Assembly: GCF_000766865.1 (NCBI RefSeq)
Contig: NZ_JNFA01000019.1
Location: 186,001-250,000 of the forward strand
Source: Listeria booriae
Lineage (GTDB): Bacteria > Bacillota > Bacilli > Lactobacillales > Listeriaceae
Direction of reading: 5' to 3'
Length of the DNA stretch: 64,000 nt
The position numbers and the translations under genes are program-made. Below the pieces are notes generated by a model. The model made no database searches. It had not been told where the DNA came from and worked only from the letters and a program-made list of their open reading frames with translations. Shown here piece by piece: positions 47,955-56,357 of the stretch. Position 1 is the first letter of the stretch. Each line of letters starts with the position of its first letter.

Positions 47955-47992
47955 AAAAAAACCGCTAGACATAGTGAATAGCGGTTTTTTTG
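47955..47992. terminator. Bidirectional terminator, arsB / tsf
   Basis: AAAAAACCGCTA and TAGCGGTTTTTT form a 12-bp perfect stem with an 11-nt loop and T-runs on both strands. Confidence 0.9.
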
Positions 47993-47999
47993 TGTTACT

Positions 48000-48884
48000 T
48001 TATTTCTTAACTTGATTCATTACTTCCTCAACAAAGTTATCTTCTTTCTTCTCAAGACCTTCTCCAACTTCAAAACGTACAAACGATTTGATTGTAGCGC
48101 CTTTTTCTTTAACGAATTGGCCTACAGTTACGTCTGGGTTTTTAACGAATGGTTGGTCTTCAAGGCTGATTTCGCTTAGGTATTTTGTTAAGCGGCCTTC
48201 TACCATTTTCTCAACGATATTGGCTGGTTTGCCTTCGTTAAGTGCTTGCTCTGTTAGGATTTTTCTTTCGTGGTCGATTTCGTCTTGAGAAACGTCTGCA
48301 CGAGAGATATATTTAGGGTTGATTGCTGCAACATGCATTGCCACGTCTTTAGCAACAGCATCGTCCGTTGTACCTTCAAGAACAACTAATACACCGATAC
48401 GTCCGCCCATGTGGATGTATTCGCCGAATGCGTGATCTGCTACTTTTTCTTTGATTTCGAAACGACGTAGTGAGATTTTTTCTCCGATTGTTTGGATCGC
48501 TTCATTGATGTAGTCTTGTAAAACTTGACCGTTTGGCATTTCTGTTTTAAGAGCTGCATCCAAGTCAGTTGGACGAACAGTCAATAATTGGTTAGAAATG
48601 TCTTGAACTAATTGAATGAACTTGTCATTTTTAGCTACGAAGTCAGTTTCTGCATTGATTTCAAGTACGATTGCGTGTTTGTCATTGCTGACAACGCTTG
48701 TCATACCTTCTGTAGCGATACGATCGGATTTCTTAGCAGCTTTCGCAATACCTTTTTCGCGTAGGTAGTCGATTGCTAAATCCATATCTCCATCTACTTC
48801 TACTAATGCTTTTTTACAATCCATCATACCAGCACCAGTTTTTTCGCGTAGTTCTTTTACCATTTGAGCTGTAACGTTAGCCAT
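48000..48884 (-). CDS. tsf: Elongation factor Ts
   Basis: EF-Ts is the nucleotide exchange factor of EF-Tu. The 294-residue protein starts [20 protein letters not shown] and has the conserved [12 protein letters not shown] near 75-86. The ATG at 48884 is chosen because GGAGG lies nine bases upstream and it matches the universal EF-Ts N-terminus; the longer open frame reads into the leader hairpin. It follows rpsB by 78 bp with a terminator-like hairpin between. Confidence 0.97.
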   Translation of the reverse strand: MANVTAQMVKELREKTGAGMMDCKKALVEVDGDMDLAIDYLREKGIAKAAKKSDRIATEGMTSVVSNDKHAIVLEINAETDFVAKNDKFIQLVQDISNQLLTVRPTDLDAALKTEMPNGQVLQDYINEAIQTIGEKISLRRFEIKEKVADHAFGEYIHMGGRIGVLVVLEGTTDDAVAKDVAMHVAAINPKYISRADVSQDEIDHERKILTEQALNEGKPANIVEKMVEGRLTKYLSEISLEDQPFVKNPDVTVGQFVKEKGATIKSFVRFEVGEGLEKKEDNFVEEVMNQVKK

Positions 48885-48914
48885 TTTACAATTCCTCCTA
48901 AAAATAAAATCTTT

Positions 48915-48951
48915 CAAAAAAGGTGATAAGAGAGTGTCACTTATCACCTTG
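48915..48951 (-). terminator. Intercistronic terminator/attenuator between rpsB and tsf
   Basis: AAGGTGATAAG and CTTATCACCTT form an 11-bp perfect stem followed on the minus strand by a T-run. It probably lowers tsf expression relative to rpsB, or marks a processed 3' end. Confidence 0.8.
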
Positions 48952-48962
48952 TGAGTTTAAAA

Positions 48963-49724
48963 TTACGCTTCTGTTGTAGTTTCTTCAGTAGCAGCTACTG
49001 TTTCTTCTACTTTTACTTCTTCAGCTGGAACTTCTTGCTCTTCACCTTGGTTCACTTCGATGATAGCGTCAGCCATTCTAGCAGTCAAAAGTTTAACAGC
49101 GCGGATTGCGTCGTCATTTGCAGGGATTACGTAATCAATTTCATCTGGATCACAGTTTGTATCAACAATACCGATGATTGGGATGTGTAGTTTACGAGCT
49201 TCTGCAACAGCAATACGCTCTTTACGAGGGTCAACGATGAACAATGCATCTGGAAGACCTTTCATATCTTTAATTCCACCTAGGAATCTTTCTAATTTCT
49301 CTTGCTCTTTCTTAAGAAGAACTACTTCTTTCTTAGGAAGAACTTCGAAAGTGCCGTCTTCTTCCATTTTCTCGATTTTCTTAAGGTGTTTAATACGTTT
49401 TTGGATTGTTTCAAAGTTTGTCAAAGTTCCACCTAACCAACGATGGTTAACGAAATATTGACCTGAACGGATCGCTTCATCACGAACTGAATCTTGCGCT
49501 TGTTTCTTAGTTCCTACAAAAAGGATTGTTCCACCGTCAGCAGATACTTCTTTCATGAAATTGAAAGCTTCATCTACTTTCTTAACAGTTTTTTGTAAAT
49601 CGATAATGTAGATACCATTTCTTTCTGTGAAGATGTATTTCTTCATTTTTGGGTTCCAACGGCGCGTTTGGTGACCGAAGTGAACACCAGCTTCTAACAA
49701 TTGTTTCATTGAAATAACAGGCAT
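48963..49724 (-). CDS. rpsB: 30S ribosomal protein S2
   Basis: S2 is an essential late-binding protein of the small subunit. The 253-residue protein starts [20 protein letters not shown] and carries [11 protein letters not shown] near 85-95 and [15 protein letters not shown] near 164-178; the C-terminal tail is acidic and repetitive ([14 protein letters not shown]). The ATG at 49724 is chosen by GGAGGG six bases upstream. It has its own strong promoter and a structured leader. Confidence 0.97.
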   Translation of the reverse strand: MPVISMKQLLEAGVHFGHQTRRWNPKMKKYIFTERNGIYIIDLQKTVKKVDEAFNFMKEVSADGGTILFVGTKKQAQDSVRDEAIRSGQYFVNHRWLGGTLTNFETIQKRIKHLKKIEKMEEDGTFEVLPKKEVVLLKKEQEKLERFLGGIKDMKGLPDALFIVDPRKERIAVAEARKLHIPIIGIVDTNCDPDEIDYVIPANDDAIRAVKLLTARMADAIIEVNQGEEQEVPAEEVKVEETVAATEETTTEA

Positions 49725-49850
49725 GTTATTCCCTCCTATGGTTTTATTTTTGCGGATCATTCCGCCCTCCGCATGTATCAACCAGACAAAGACTTGCAAA
49801 TGCAAGCACCGTTTGTTCTGTCCACAATGCGTGTGTGATTTAACACCGTT
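49725..49850 (-). promoter_or_regulatory. Structured rpsB 5' leader
   Basis: The 130-nt leader holds a hairpin CTTGCA/TGCAAG (49806-49793), nested in a longer pairing of TTTGT with ACAAA, and a second stem TGCGGA (49773-49768) / TCCGCA (49756-49751) just before the ribosome site. Such a leader could bind S2 for autoregulation; that is inference. Confidence 0.5.
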
Positions 49851-49854
49851 TACT

Positions 49855-49883
49855 ATAATAGCACAAACTTCGCACTATGACAA
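49855..49883 (-). promoter_or_regulatory. rpsB promoter
   Basis: TTGTCA (49883-49878) and TATTAT (49860-49855) are 17 bp apart with TG one base before the -10, a strong promoter fitting a ribosomal protein gene. Confidence 0.8.
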
Positions 49884-49898
49884 GCATTTCGCGCTTTT

Positions 49899-50543
49899 TT
49901 ATGTTTTGATTTTGCTAATATCAAGGAACATCGGTTGTAATTCGCTTTGAGATTGGAATAAAGCGCCGTATTTCATAAAGCCGAATGATTCGTACTTCTT
50001 GATAACTTTCTCCACATTGACGCTATCCAAGACAACGATTTTTCCGCCAACCAAGTTACGCGCGTTATCAATTTCTTGTATGGCGTGGGTTAATATATCG
50101 TTCGCGCAAAACCCAGACAGTGTATTATTTTCATTCTTTGCAACTTGTGCAATTAAATAGGCTGGTATTTCCGCAATATTATTTGGGCTTTTACTGCTCG
50201 CAATCAGTTTCTTCTTCATTGCGGTTTCTAACGCACTTATTTGGAGAATTTTTAATGATATTGTGGAGAAGCCTAGCCATTCCTCTTCATTAGTATAGAA
50301 ATAAGTTCTTGTTAAATGATGTAATTCACTATCAAACGCTTTGTTTCTCAAAAAAGTCATTACATCTTTGTTTTTCGTACAATAAAAAGAAGAATCTACC
50401 CTATTAATAAAACGACGTCTAGCTTCTCTTTTGATGGATTTATCGCTTAGTTCAGGTGATTCTTCTTTAATTACGTGCATTAAATTTGTAATGATATTAC
50501 TCAAAGTGTCCGTTTTGTATTGTTTGCCTATGCTCTCATCCAA
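49899..50543 (-). CDS. GNAT-fold acetyltransferase, candidate toxin of a TA pair
   Basis: The C-terminal half of this 214-residue protein fits a GNAT acetyltransferase: strand IPAYLIAQVAKNE near 124-136, a helix GFCANDILTHAIQEI near 142-157 where acetyl-CoA would bind, GGKIVVLDSVN near 165-175 and YESFGFMKYGALF near 183-195. The usual (Q/R)xxGxG loop is not canonical. The N-terminal 90 residues are charged, helical and unfamiliar. The start is TTG at 50543, overlapping the upstream 57-codon gene by 16 bp and lacking its own good ribosome site, so translation is probably coupled. The layout matches toxin-antitoxin operons with GNAT toxins that acetylate aminoacyl-tRNA; activity here is inferred only. 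Confidence 0.65.
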   Translation of the reverse strand: MDESIGKQYKTDTLSNIITNLMHVIKEESPELSDKSIKREARRRFINRVDSSFYCTKNKDVMTFLRNKAFDSELHHLTRTYFYTNEEEWLGFSTISLKILQISALETAMKKKLIASSKSPNNIAEIPAYLIAQVAKNENNTLSGFCANDILTHAIQEIDNARNLVGGKIVVLDSVNVEKVIKKYESFGFMKYGALFQSQSELQPMFLDISKIKT

Positions 50544-50701
50544 CTCGCAACAACTCTTTCTGTCGTTTTTCTTTTGGCCATTGCTGCCTTGCTCTCTGTA
50601 CTCAACATTTTCTTTAGTTTCTCGGTGGGGACTGCTTTGTCTAATTTCTCTAAATCGTCAGCGCTCAAAATTATTTGTCTATCAATACTAACCGTTGCCA
50701 T
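50528..50701 (-). CDS. 57-residue candidate antitoxin
   Basis: This short gene starts with ATG, nine bases after AGGAG, and ends with TAG inside the GNAT gene. The protein begins MATVSIDRQIILSADDLEKL, a strand-helix pattern similar to ribbon-helix-helix DNA-binding antitoxins, and ends in a basic helix, AAMAKRKTTERVVASWMRA. I do not recognise the family. Its small size, position ahead of the GNAT gene, overlap, and own promoter with a palindrome argue for a DNA-binding antitoxin. Confidence 0.6.
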   Translation of the reverse strand: MATVSIDRQIILSADDLEKLDKAVPTEKLKKMLSTESKAAMAKRKTTERVVASWMRA

Positions 50702-50739
50702 GCTCAGCCTCTCCTTTCTAGTTCGTATAACTCCTCTGA

Positions 50740-50769
50740 ATTATAGCATATTTCCGATGTAAACATCAA
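50740..50769 (-). promoter_or_regulatory. Promoter and palindromic operator of the TA-like pair
   Basis: TTGATG (50769-50764) and TATAAT (50745-50740) are 18 bp apart, with TG one base before the -10. The palindrome GATGT-AA-ACATC (50756-50767) overlaps the -35, the usual place for antitoxin autorepression. Confidence 0.7.
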
Positions 50770-50817
50770 GTGATTTCGTTCAAAATATTACTAAAAAATC
50801 TTTATAATTAGGCATAT

Positions 50818-50858
50818 AAAAACCTCGCCAACAGCACCAACTCATTGACGAGGTTCCC
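50818..50858 (-). terminator. Terminator after the multicopper oxidase gene
   Basis: AACCTCG and CGAGGTT pair around a 21-nt loop, followed on the minus strand by TTTATATG. Confidence 0.75.
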
Positions 50859-50861
50859 ATT

Positions 50862-52721
50862 TTATTCGTGCGTGTGTCCTGAAAACGGTGTGTACACATT
50901 ATCGTATTGCAAATGCATCATCATTCCATTCGTTGCATGATCGAGATTATGACAATGATCCATCCAAATACCCGGATTATCTGCTTTAAAGGCCACTTCA
51001 TATGTTTCACCTGGCGCGACATTTAGTGTATCTGTCCACCACGGACTACCAGTTGTTGCTTTTCCATTTCGTGTTAATACGAGCATTTTATGTCCATGTA
51101 AATGCATAGGATGGTGACTATAACTCCGATTCACAAATGTTGTTTTGACTAGGTCACCTTCACTTACCATCAACATCGGTGTATTTGGATAAAGCTTGCC
51201 ATTTATCGTCCATAAATGATGCACCATGCCATCAAAAAATGCTAACTTGCTATCAAAAACCATTGTAAATTCGCGGTCAAATCCTTTACTGACATCCAAA
51301 CCGCTATTCATCTTAGTCCCATAACTTTCGCGCTGAAAAGCTTCTTCTGGAATCTCCTTCGACGGTGCTGCTGATTTTCTTTCTGATTGGAACACCCAAC
51401 CGCCCGATTCATCTTTTGCATCAAAAATTCGTACCTCGTTATTTGGCATCACAAACGTTAAATCGACGCGTCCCCCTGCTGGTATTTGCACATACTTGCC
51501 CTCAACATCAGTCGGCTGATTCACTTCATTTCCATCAATCGCAGCAACTTTAAACGGTACGCCATTTAATACAATTTTTTGCGGTTTATTATGCGCATTT
51601 GTTAAACGAAGACGGATTTTTGTATCTTTAAGTAATTGTTTTGGCCACTCATCGCTTGAAATTAGCGCCCCGTCGTTATCGATATATTTCGGTGCAACGA
51701 ACGCTACCATATCAAGCTCGTCGTCTGGCTTTGTTTTTGGATCAACAATGAGAGAGCCAAATAAGCCATGCCCCACTTGCTCTGATGACTGGCTATGCGA
51801 ATGATACCAGAACGTACCGACCGTGTCTGCCTTGAAGCGATACGTATAGCTTTCCCCGATTGCCACCGCTTTTTGCGAAATATCAGGCACACCATCCTCA
51901 GCATTTGGAACATCGTAACCATGCCAGTGAATCGTCACGCCATCTTCAATATTTTCGTTTGTCAGCGTGACTTCAACCACATCTCCCTGTTTCACGTGAA
52001 TCGCTGGCCCCGTCATTTGTCCATTGAAAAGCCATAATTCTTTTGTCGATCCATCCGGAACTTTCATTTTCTTCGTTGCTGCTGTGAATTGAAATCTTTC
52101 TGTCACGGCGGTTTCTTTAGGTCCTGTCAGTTTTGTCACGTCAAGCTCCGGCTTCATTCCCAAGTCCTTTCCACCGCCCCAATCCATCACCATGTCGTCA
52201 CCACTGGCATTTAGCGCCGTCGCATTCATTAGCAATGACCCAAAAATAAACGCCACAACCAAAATCACACTACCAAAAGCAATCCAACCACGGTTCCACT
52301 TCCCAGCAAGCCATTTCTCCCAAACATATAATAAGAAGAAAACCAGAACTGGTACACCAAAACATAATATATACGTCGCAAAAGTCGGAAATGCAGGAAT
52401 CTGAAAAACAATCATAAACACCGCAAGCCACGACACAATAACGGCATACCGCTTAACAAGTCTCATCCAATTTGCCCTTTTTGCAAAAATAAACAACAAA
52501 ACAAACGGCGAGAACACCATTGGCATGAGCATTCCAAAAATCTGCCGCACAAATTCCCAACCGATACTTCGCGCGGCAATGAACGTTACCAAACACCAGC
52601 CAACAAAAAGCACCGCGTTAATCCAAAGCAACCAACGTCCCCGTCTAAACGGAAATATCGACCACAAAACCGCCATGGCTACTAATAACAAAACAGAACT
52701 CCCAAAAAACATCATATACAT
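50862..52721 (-). CDS. Membrane-anchored multicopper oxidase
   Basis: The N-terminal third (about 1-165) has five membrane helices; the rest is a three-domain cupredoxin oxidase. All copper motifs are present: IHWHGY near 245, FWYHSHS near 287, HPMHLHGHKM near 520 and HCHNLDHATNGMM near 590, giving the mononuclear T1 and trinuclear T2/T3 sites. Enzymes of this type oxidise Cu(I), Mn(II), Fe(II) or phenols at the cell surface; the substrate here is not clear. Total length 619 residues. It lies in a region of divergent transcription facing adhE and has an unusual direct-repeat array upstream. The ATG has AAGGGG ten bases upstream. Confidence 0.92.
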   Translation of the reverse strand: MYMMFFGSSVLLLVAMAVLWSIFPFRRGRWLLWINAVLFVGWCLVTFIAARSIGWEFVRQIFGMLMPMVFSPFVLLFIFAKRANWMRLVKRYAVIVSWLAVFMIVFQIPAFPTFATYILCFGVPVLVFFLLYVWEKWLAGKWNRGWIAFGSVILVVAFIFGSLLMNATALNASGDDMVMDWGGGKDLGMKPELDVTKLTGPKETAVTERFQFTAATKKMKVPDGSTKELWLFNGQMTGPAIHVKQGDVVEVTLTNENIEDGVTIHWHGYDVPNAEDGVPDISQKAVAIGESYTYRFKADTVGTFWYHSHSQSSEQVGHGLFGSLIVDPKTKPDDELDMVAFVAPKYIDNDGALISSDEWPKQLLKDTKIRLRLTNAHNKPQKIVLNGVPFKVAAIDGNEVNQPTDVEGKYVQIPAGGRVDLTFVMPNNEVRIFDAKDESGGWVFQSERKSAAPSKEIPEEAFQRESYGTKMNSGLDVSKGFDREFTMVFDSKLAFFDGMVHHLWTINGKLYPNTPMLMVSEGDLVKTTFVNRSYSHHPMHLHGHKMLVLTRNGKATTGSPWWTDTLNVAPGETYEVAFKADNPGIWMDHCHNLDHATNGMMMHLQYDNVYTPFSGHTHE

Positions 52722-52771
52722 CTCTATGTAACCCCTTTTTATCTATAGATTCGCGAACACTCCATTAGTAT

Positions 52772-52861
52772 ACTATAAAATGCACAATCTTTCTTAAGAA
52801 TAGCTATAAATCCTCTTACAGTAAGCTAAGATGCTCTTAATGAACTCTCATTTCACTCTTA
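52772..52861 (-). promoter_or_regulatory. Multicopper oxidase promoter with 11-bp direct-repeat array
   Basis: A weak promoter, TTCTTA (52800-52795) and TATAGT (52777-52772), 17 bp apart, is preceded by direct repeats reading CTCTTA on the plus strand at 52813, 52834 and 52856 and CTCTCA at 52845. The last three are spaced exactly 11 bp and the first is 21 bp further on, as in binding sites of OmpR/PhoB-type response regulators next to activator-dependent promoters. Confidence 0.55.
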
Positions 52862-52925
52862 AATTCGCTAAGTCAAATGCAATATCTGTCTCTTTTTAAA
52901 TATGTCTTTTTTACCATTTTAGTTA

Positions 52926-52981
52926 TTAGTGAATGTTTTCACAAGAAAAACCTAGACAAAGACTTTGTGAAGTGTTACACT
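52926..52981 (+). promoter_or_regulatory. adhE promoter with two Rex-like operators
   Basis: TTAGTGAATGTTTTCACAA (52926-52944) is close to the Rex operator TTGTGAAAnnTTTCACAA. A second, weaker site TTGTGAAGTGTTACAC lies at 52965-52980. The promoter TAGACA (52953-52958) and TACACT (52976-52981), 17 bp apart with TG before the -10, is bracketed by the two sites. Rex would repress until NADH rises. Confidence 0.7.
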
Positions 52982-53046
52982 TACTTTGTAAATAAGAAAG
53001 CCAAAAAAAGAAGGGCGAGTCGACCGCCTCAATTTTTTTGAAATAA

Positions 53047-53086
53047 CAGGGACGTTAAATGTCACAAATGGACGTTTTTAGTCCCA
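53047..53086 (+). other. Hairpin in the adhE leader
   Basis: GGGAC and GTCCC close a loop containing two copies of GGACGTT. It lies about 20 nt before the adhE start. It could affect mRNA stability; no T-tract follows. Confidence 0.4.
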
Positions 53087-53107
53087 ATATCATTGGAGGG
53101 TTCACAA

Positions 53108-55708
53108 ATGGCAATGAAAGAAAAAGCTGTTGATGAAGTAGTAGAAGTTCAAAAAGTAATTGATAAATTAGCAAGTAACGGACAAAGCGCGTTAAAAGCC
53201 TTTGCAAATTATGACCAAGAACAAGTAGATAACATTGTACACGCAATGGCACTTGCTGGCCTTGACCAACATATGCCGCTTGCAAAAATGGCTATCGAAG
53301 AAACTGGTCGCGGTATTTATGAAGACAAATGTATCAAGAACATTTTTGCAACAGAATATATTTGGAATAACATTAAAACAAATAAAACAGTCGGCATTAT
53401 CAATGAAGACAAACAAACTGGTGTAGTTGAAATCGCAGAACCAGTCGGTGTTGTCGCTGGTGTAACTCCAGTAACGAACCCAACTTCTACTACATTATTT
53501 AAAGCAATCATTGCAATTAAAACACGTAACCCAATCATCTTCGCTTTCCACCCAAGCGCTCAAAAATGTTCCTCTGAAGCCGCTCGTGTTGTTTATGAAG
53601 CAGCCGTTGCAGCTGGCGCACCAGAACATTGTATTCAATGGGTTGAAAAACCATCCCTTGAAGCGACAAAACAATTAATGAACCATAAAGACGTTGCCCT
53701 AGTTCTTGCAACTGGTGGAGCAGCAATGGTTAAATCAGCGTACTCTACTGGTAAACCTGCACTTGGCGTTGGTCCTGGTAACGTTCCAGCATACATCGAC
53801 AAAACAGCGAAAATCAAACGCGCAGTAAACGACATCATCCTATCAAAAACATTTGACCATGGTATGATTTGTGCATCTGAACAAGCAGTCATCGTTGACA
53901 AAGAAGTTGCTAAAGAAGTAAAAGCAGAAATGGAAGCAAACAACTGCTACTTCGTAAAAGGCGCTGAATTCAAGAAATTAGAAAGCTATGTTATCAATCC
54001 TGAAACACATGCGTTAAACCCAAATGTTGTAGGTAAATCCCCTGCTTGGATTGCAAACGAAGCTGGATTCAAAGTACCGGAAGATACGAAGATTCTTATT
54101 GCTGAAATTAAAGGTGTAGGCGATGCTTACCCACTATCACACGAAAAATTAAGCCCAGTTCTTGCATTCATCGAGGCAAAAGATCAAGCAGAAGCTTTCG
54201 ATCGTTGTGAAGAAATGTTAGTATACGGTGGTTTAGGTCACTCTGCAGTTATTCATTCCACAAACCGTGAAGCACAACTTGCCTTCGGTTTACGCATGAA
54301 AGCTTGCCGTATCATTGTAAACGCACCATCTGCACAAGGCGGAATCGGCGACCTTTACAACGGCTTCATCCCTTCCCTAACACTAGGTTGCGGATCTTAC
54401 GGTAAAAACTCTGTATCCCAAAACGTTAGCGCAACAAACCTATTAAATGTAAAACGTGTTGCAGAACGGAGAAATAATATGCAATGGTTCAAACTTCCAC
54501 CAAAAGTATTCTTTGAAAAATATTCTACTCAATATCTACAAAAAATGCCAAACATCGAACGCGTATTCATCGTAACTGACCCAGGAATGGTTCAATTCAA
54601 ATATGTAGACGTTGTTATCGAACACTTGAAAAAACGCAGCAACAATGTGGACTATCAAGTTTTTGCAGATGTTGAGCCAGATCCATCTGATGTTACCGTT
54701 TATAAAGGTGCAGAATTAATGAAAGACTTCAAACCAGACTGCATTATCGCCCTTGGTGGTGGTTCCGCAATGGATGCCGCTAAAGGTATGTGGTTATTCT
54801 ACGAACACCCAGAAGCTTCATTCTTCGGCTTGAAACAAAAATTCTTAGATATCCGTAAACGTACTTTCAAATATCCTAAACTTGGTGAAAAAGCACAATT
54901 TGTGGCTATCCCTACTACATCAGGTACTGGTTCTGAGGTTACCCCTTTTGCGGTAATTACGGATAAAGAAAACAACATCAAATACCCACTAGCTGACTAT
55001 GAGCTAACTCCTGACGTAGCGATTGTCGATGCACAATATGTTATGACAGTTCCAGCACATATCACAGCTGACACTGGTATGGACGTATTAACACATGCGA
55101 TTGAGTCTTACGTATCTGTTATGGCAAGCGATTATACACGCGGATTGTCTCTACGTGCTATCGAAATGGTATTCCAATCATTACGCGCTTCTGTTTTGGA
55201 AGGCGACGAAGATGCACGCGAAATCATGCATAACGCTTCTGCAATGGCTGGTATGGCATTTGCCAACGCATTCTTAGGAATCAACCATAGCTTGGCACAC
55301 AAAATCGGACCTGAATTCCACATCCCTCACGGTCGTGCGAATGCTATCTTGATGCCACACGTTATTCGTTATAATGCAACAAAACCTAGAAAACATGCGT
55401 TGTTCCCAAGATACGAATCTTACCGCGCTGACCAAGATTACGCACAAATTGCTCGCGTACTAGGTCTTCCAGCTTCTACTACAGAAGAAGGCGTGAAATC
55501 ACTAGTTGATGCTATCATCAGCCTTGGTAAAGATTGCGGAATTGACATGAGCTTGAAAGGTCAAAACGTTGATAAGAAAGCATTTGATGCAGTGGTTGAT
55601 ACACTTGCTGACCGTGCATTCATGGATCAATGTACAACTGCTAACCCCGTTCAACCGCTTGTTTCTGAGTTGAAAGAGATTTATATTAACGCTTATAAAG
55701 GTGTTTAA
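53108..55708 (+). CDS. adhE: Bifunctional acetaldehyde-CoA/alcohol dehydrogenase (Lap)
   Basis: AdhE reduces acetyl-CoA through acetaldehyde to ethanol, recycling NADH in fermentation, and forms spirosomes. The 866-residue protein has an N-terminal aldehyde dehydrogenase (catalytic cysteine in FDHGMICASEQAV) and a C-terminal iron-dependent alcohol dehydrogenase (GGGSAMDAAKGMW; iron ligands in ADTGMDVLTHAIESY and GINHSLAHKIG). In pathogenic Listeria this protein, Lap, is also a surface adhesin binding Hsp60; whether that holds here is unknown. The ATG follows GGAGGG by seven bases. Rex-like sites upstream suggest control by NADH. Confidence 0.97.
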   Translation: MAMKEKAVDEVVEVQKVIDKLASNGQSALKAFANYDQEQVDNIVHAMALAGLDQHMPLAKMAIEETGRGIYEDKCIKNIFATEYIWNNIKTNKTVGIINEDKQTGVVEIAEPVGVVAGVTPVTNPTSTTLFKAIIAIKTRNPIIFAFHPSAQKCSSEAARVVYEAAVAAGAPEHCIQWVEKPSLEATKQLMNHKDVALVLATGGAAMVKSAYSTGKPALGVGPGNVPAYIDKTAKIKRAVNDIILSKTFDHGMICASEQAVIVDKEVAKEVKAEMEANNCYFVKGAEFKKLESYVINPETHALNPNVVGKSPAWIANEAGFKVPEDTKILIAEIKGVGDAYPLSHEKLSPVLAFIEAKDQAEAFDRCEEMLVYGGLGHSAVIHSTNREAQLAFGLRMKACRIIVNAPSAQGGIGDLYNGFIPSLTLGCGSYGKNSVSQNVSATNLLNVKRVAERRNNMQWFKLPPKVFFEKYSTQYLQKMPNIERVFIVTDPGMVQFKYVDVVIEHLKKRSNNVDYQVFADVEPDPSDVTVYKGAELMKDFKPDCIIALGGGSAMDAAKGMWLFYEHPEASFFGLKQKFLDIRKRTFKYPKLGEKAQFVAIPTTSGTGSEVTPFAVITDKENNIKYPLADYELTPDVAIVDAQYVMTVPAHITADTGMDVLTHAIESYVSVMASDYTRGLSLRAIEMVFQSLRASVLEGDEDAREIMHNASAMAGMAFANAFLGINHSLAHKIGPEFHIPHGRANAILMPHVIRYNATKPRKHALFPRYESYRADQDYAQIARVLGLPASTTEEGVKSLVDAIISLGKDCGIDMSLKGQNVDKKAFDAVVDTLADRAFMDQCTTANPVQPLVSELKEIYINAYKGV

Positions 55709-55721
55709 TAACATATGATTA

Positions 55722-55758
55722 GAAGAGCAGCCCCTTTTACCAGGGGTTGTTCTTTTTT
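55722..55758 (+). terminator. Terminator after adhE
   Basis: AGAGCAGCCCC pairs with GGGGTTGTTCT (two G-U pairs), followed by TTTTT. Confidence 0.85.
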
Positions 55759-55889
55759 AGCTTATATAGTTTACATAATAATATTATTGTCACTTAATAT
55801 GTTTTATAAATGGTATTTCCATCTCGAATCACTTATACTATCCCTATCACCGAAGCGTGATAAAAAATGGAATCCTAGGAGGAAAAGAC

Positions 55890-56303
55890 ATGCCAACGAC
55901 AATACCATATTTAATGTTCGACGGGAATGCAAGAGAAGCTTTAGACTTTTACGTAGAGGCTTTTGATGCGAAAATAACACAAATCCAAACGTATAAAGAA
56001 ATGGGCGATTCGCGAGGCGATGAAGCTTTAGGCAATCGCATTGTCCATGCCCGTCTTGAAAAAAATGGTGAAGAGATTCTGTATTTCTCTGATGCTTATG
56101 AGGACGGCGAAGTTGTTGCTGGTAACATGCTTTCTATCGCTTTCTTGTATACAGATGAAACCTCATTGACTGCTAGTTATAATTTCTTGAAAGAAGCTGG
56201 TACAATCTCTATCGAACTACAAGAAATGCCTTGGGGCGGCCTGTACGCCAAAGTAACCGATAAATTCGGTGTGGAATGGCAACTTAATTGGCAAAAAGCG
56301 TAA
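55890..56303 (+). CDS. VOC / PhnB-like glyoxalase-fold protein
   Basis: The 137-residue protein has the PhnB-type vicinal oxygen chelate pattern: PYLMFDGNAREALDFYVEAF near 6-25, IVHARLEKNGEEILYFSDAY near 53-72 and MPWGGLYAKVTDKFGVEWQL near 113-132. Such proteins often bind metal or antibiotics, but most PhnB-like members have unknown roles. The ATG at 55890 follows TAGGAGG by seven bases; an upstream in-frame start overlaps that site. Monocistronic with a strong bidirectional terminator after it. Confidence 0.88.
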   Translation: MPTTIPYLMFDGNAREALDFYVEAFDAKITQIQTYKEMGDSRGDEALGNRIVHARLEKNGEEILYFSDAYEDGEVVAGNMLSIAFLYTDETSLTASYNFLKEAGTISIELQEMPWGGLYAKVTDKFGVEWQLNWQKA

Positions 56304-56307
56304 AATA

Positions 56308-56357
56308 AAGCGAAGAGTAAAGCCCGTGAACGTCGTGGCTTTACTCTTCGTTTTTAT
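56308..56357. terminator. Bidirectional terminator, VOC gene / tag
   Basis: CGAAGAGTAAAGCC and GGCTTTACTCTTCG form a perfect 14-bp stem with a 12-nt loop and T-runs on both sides. Confidence 0.92.
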
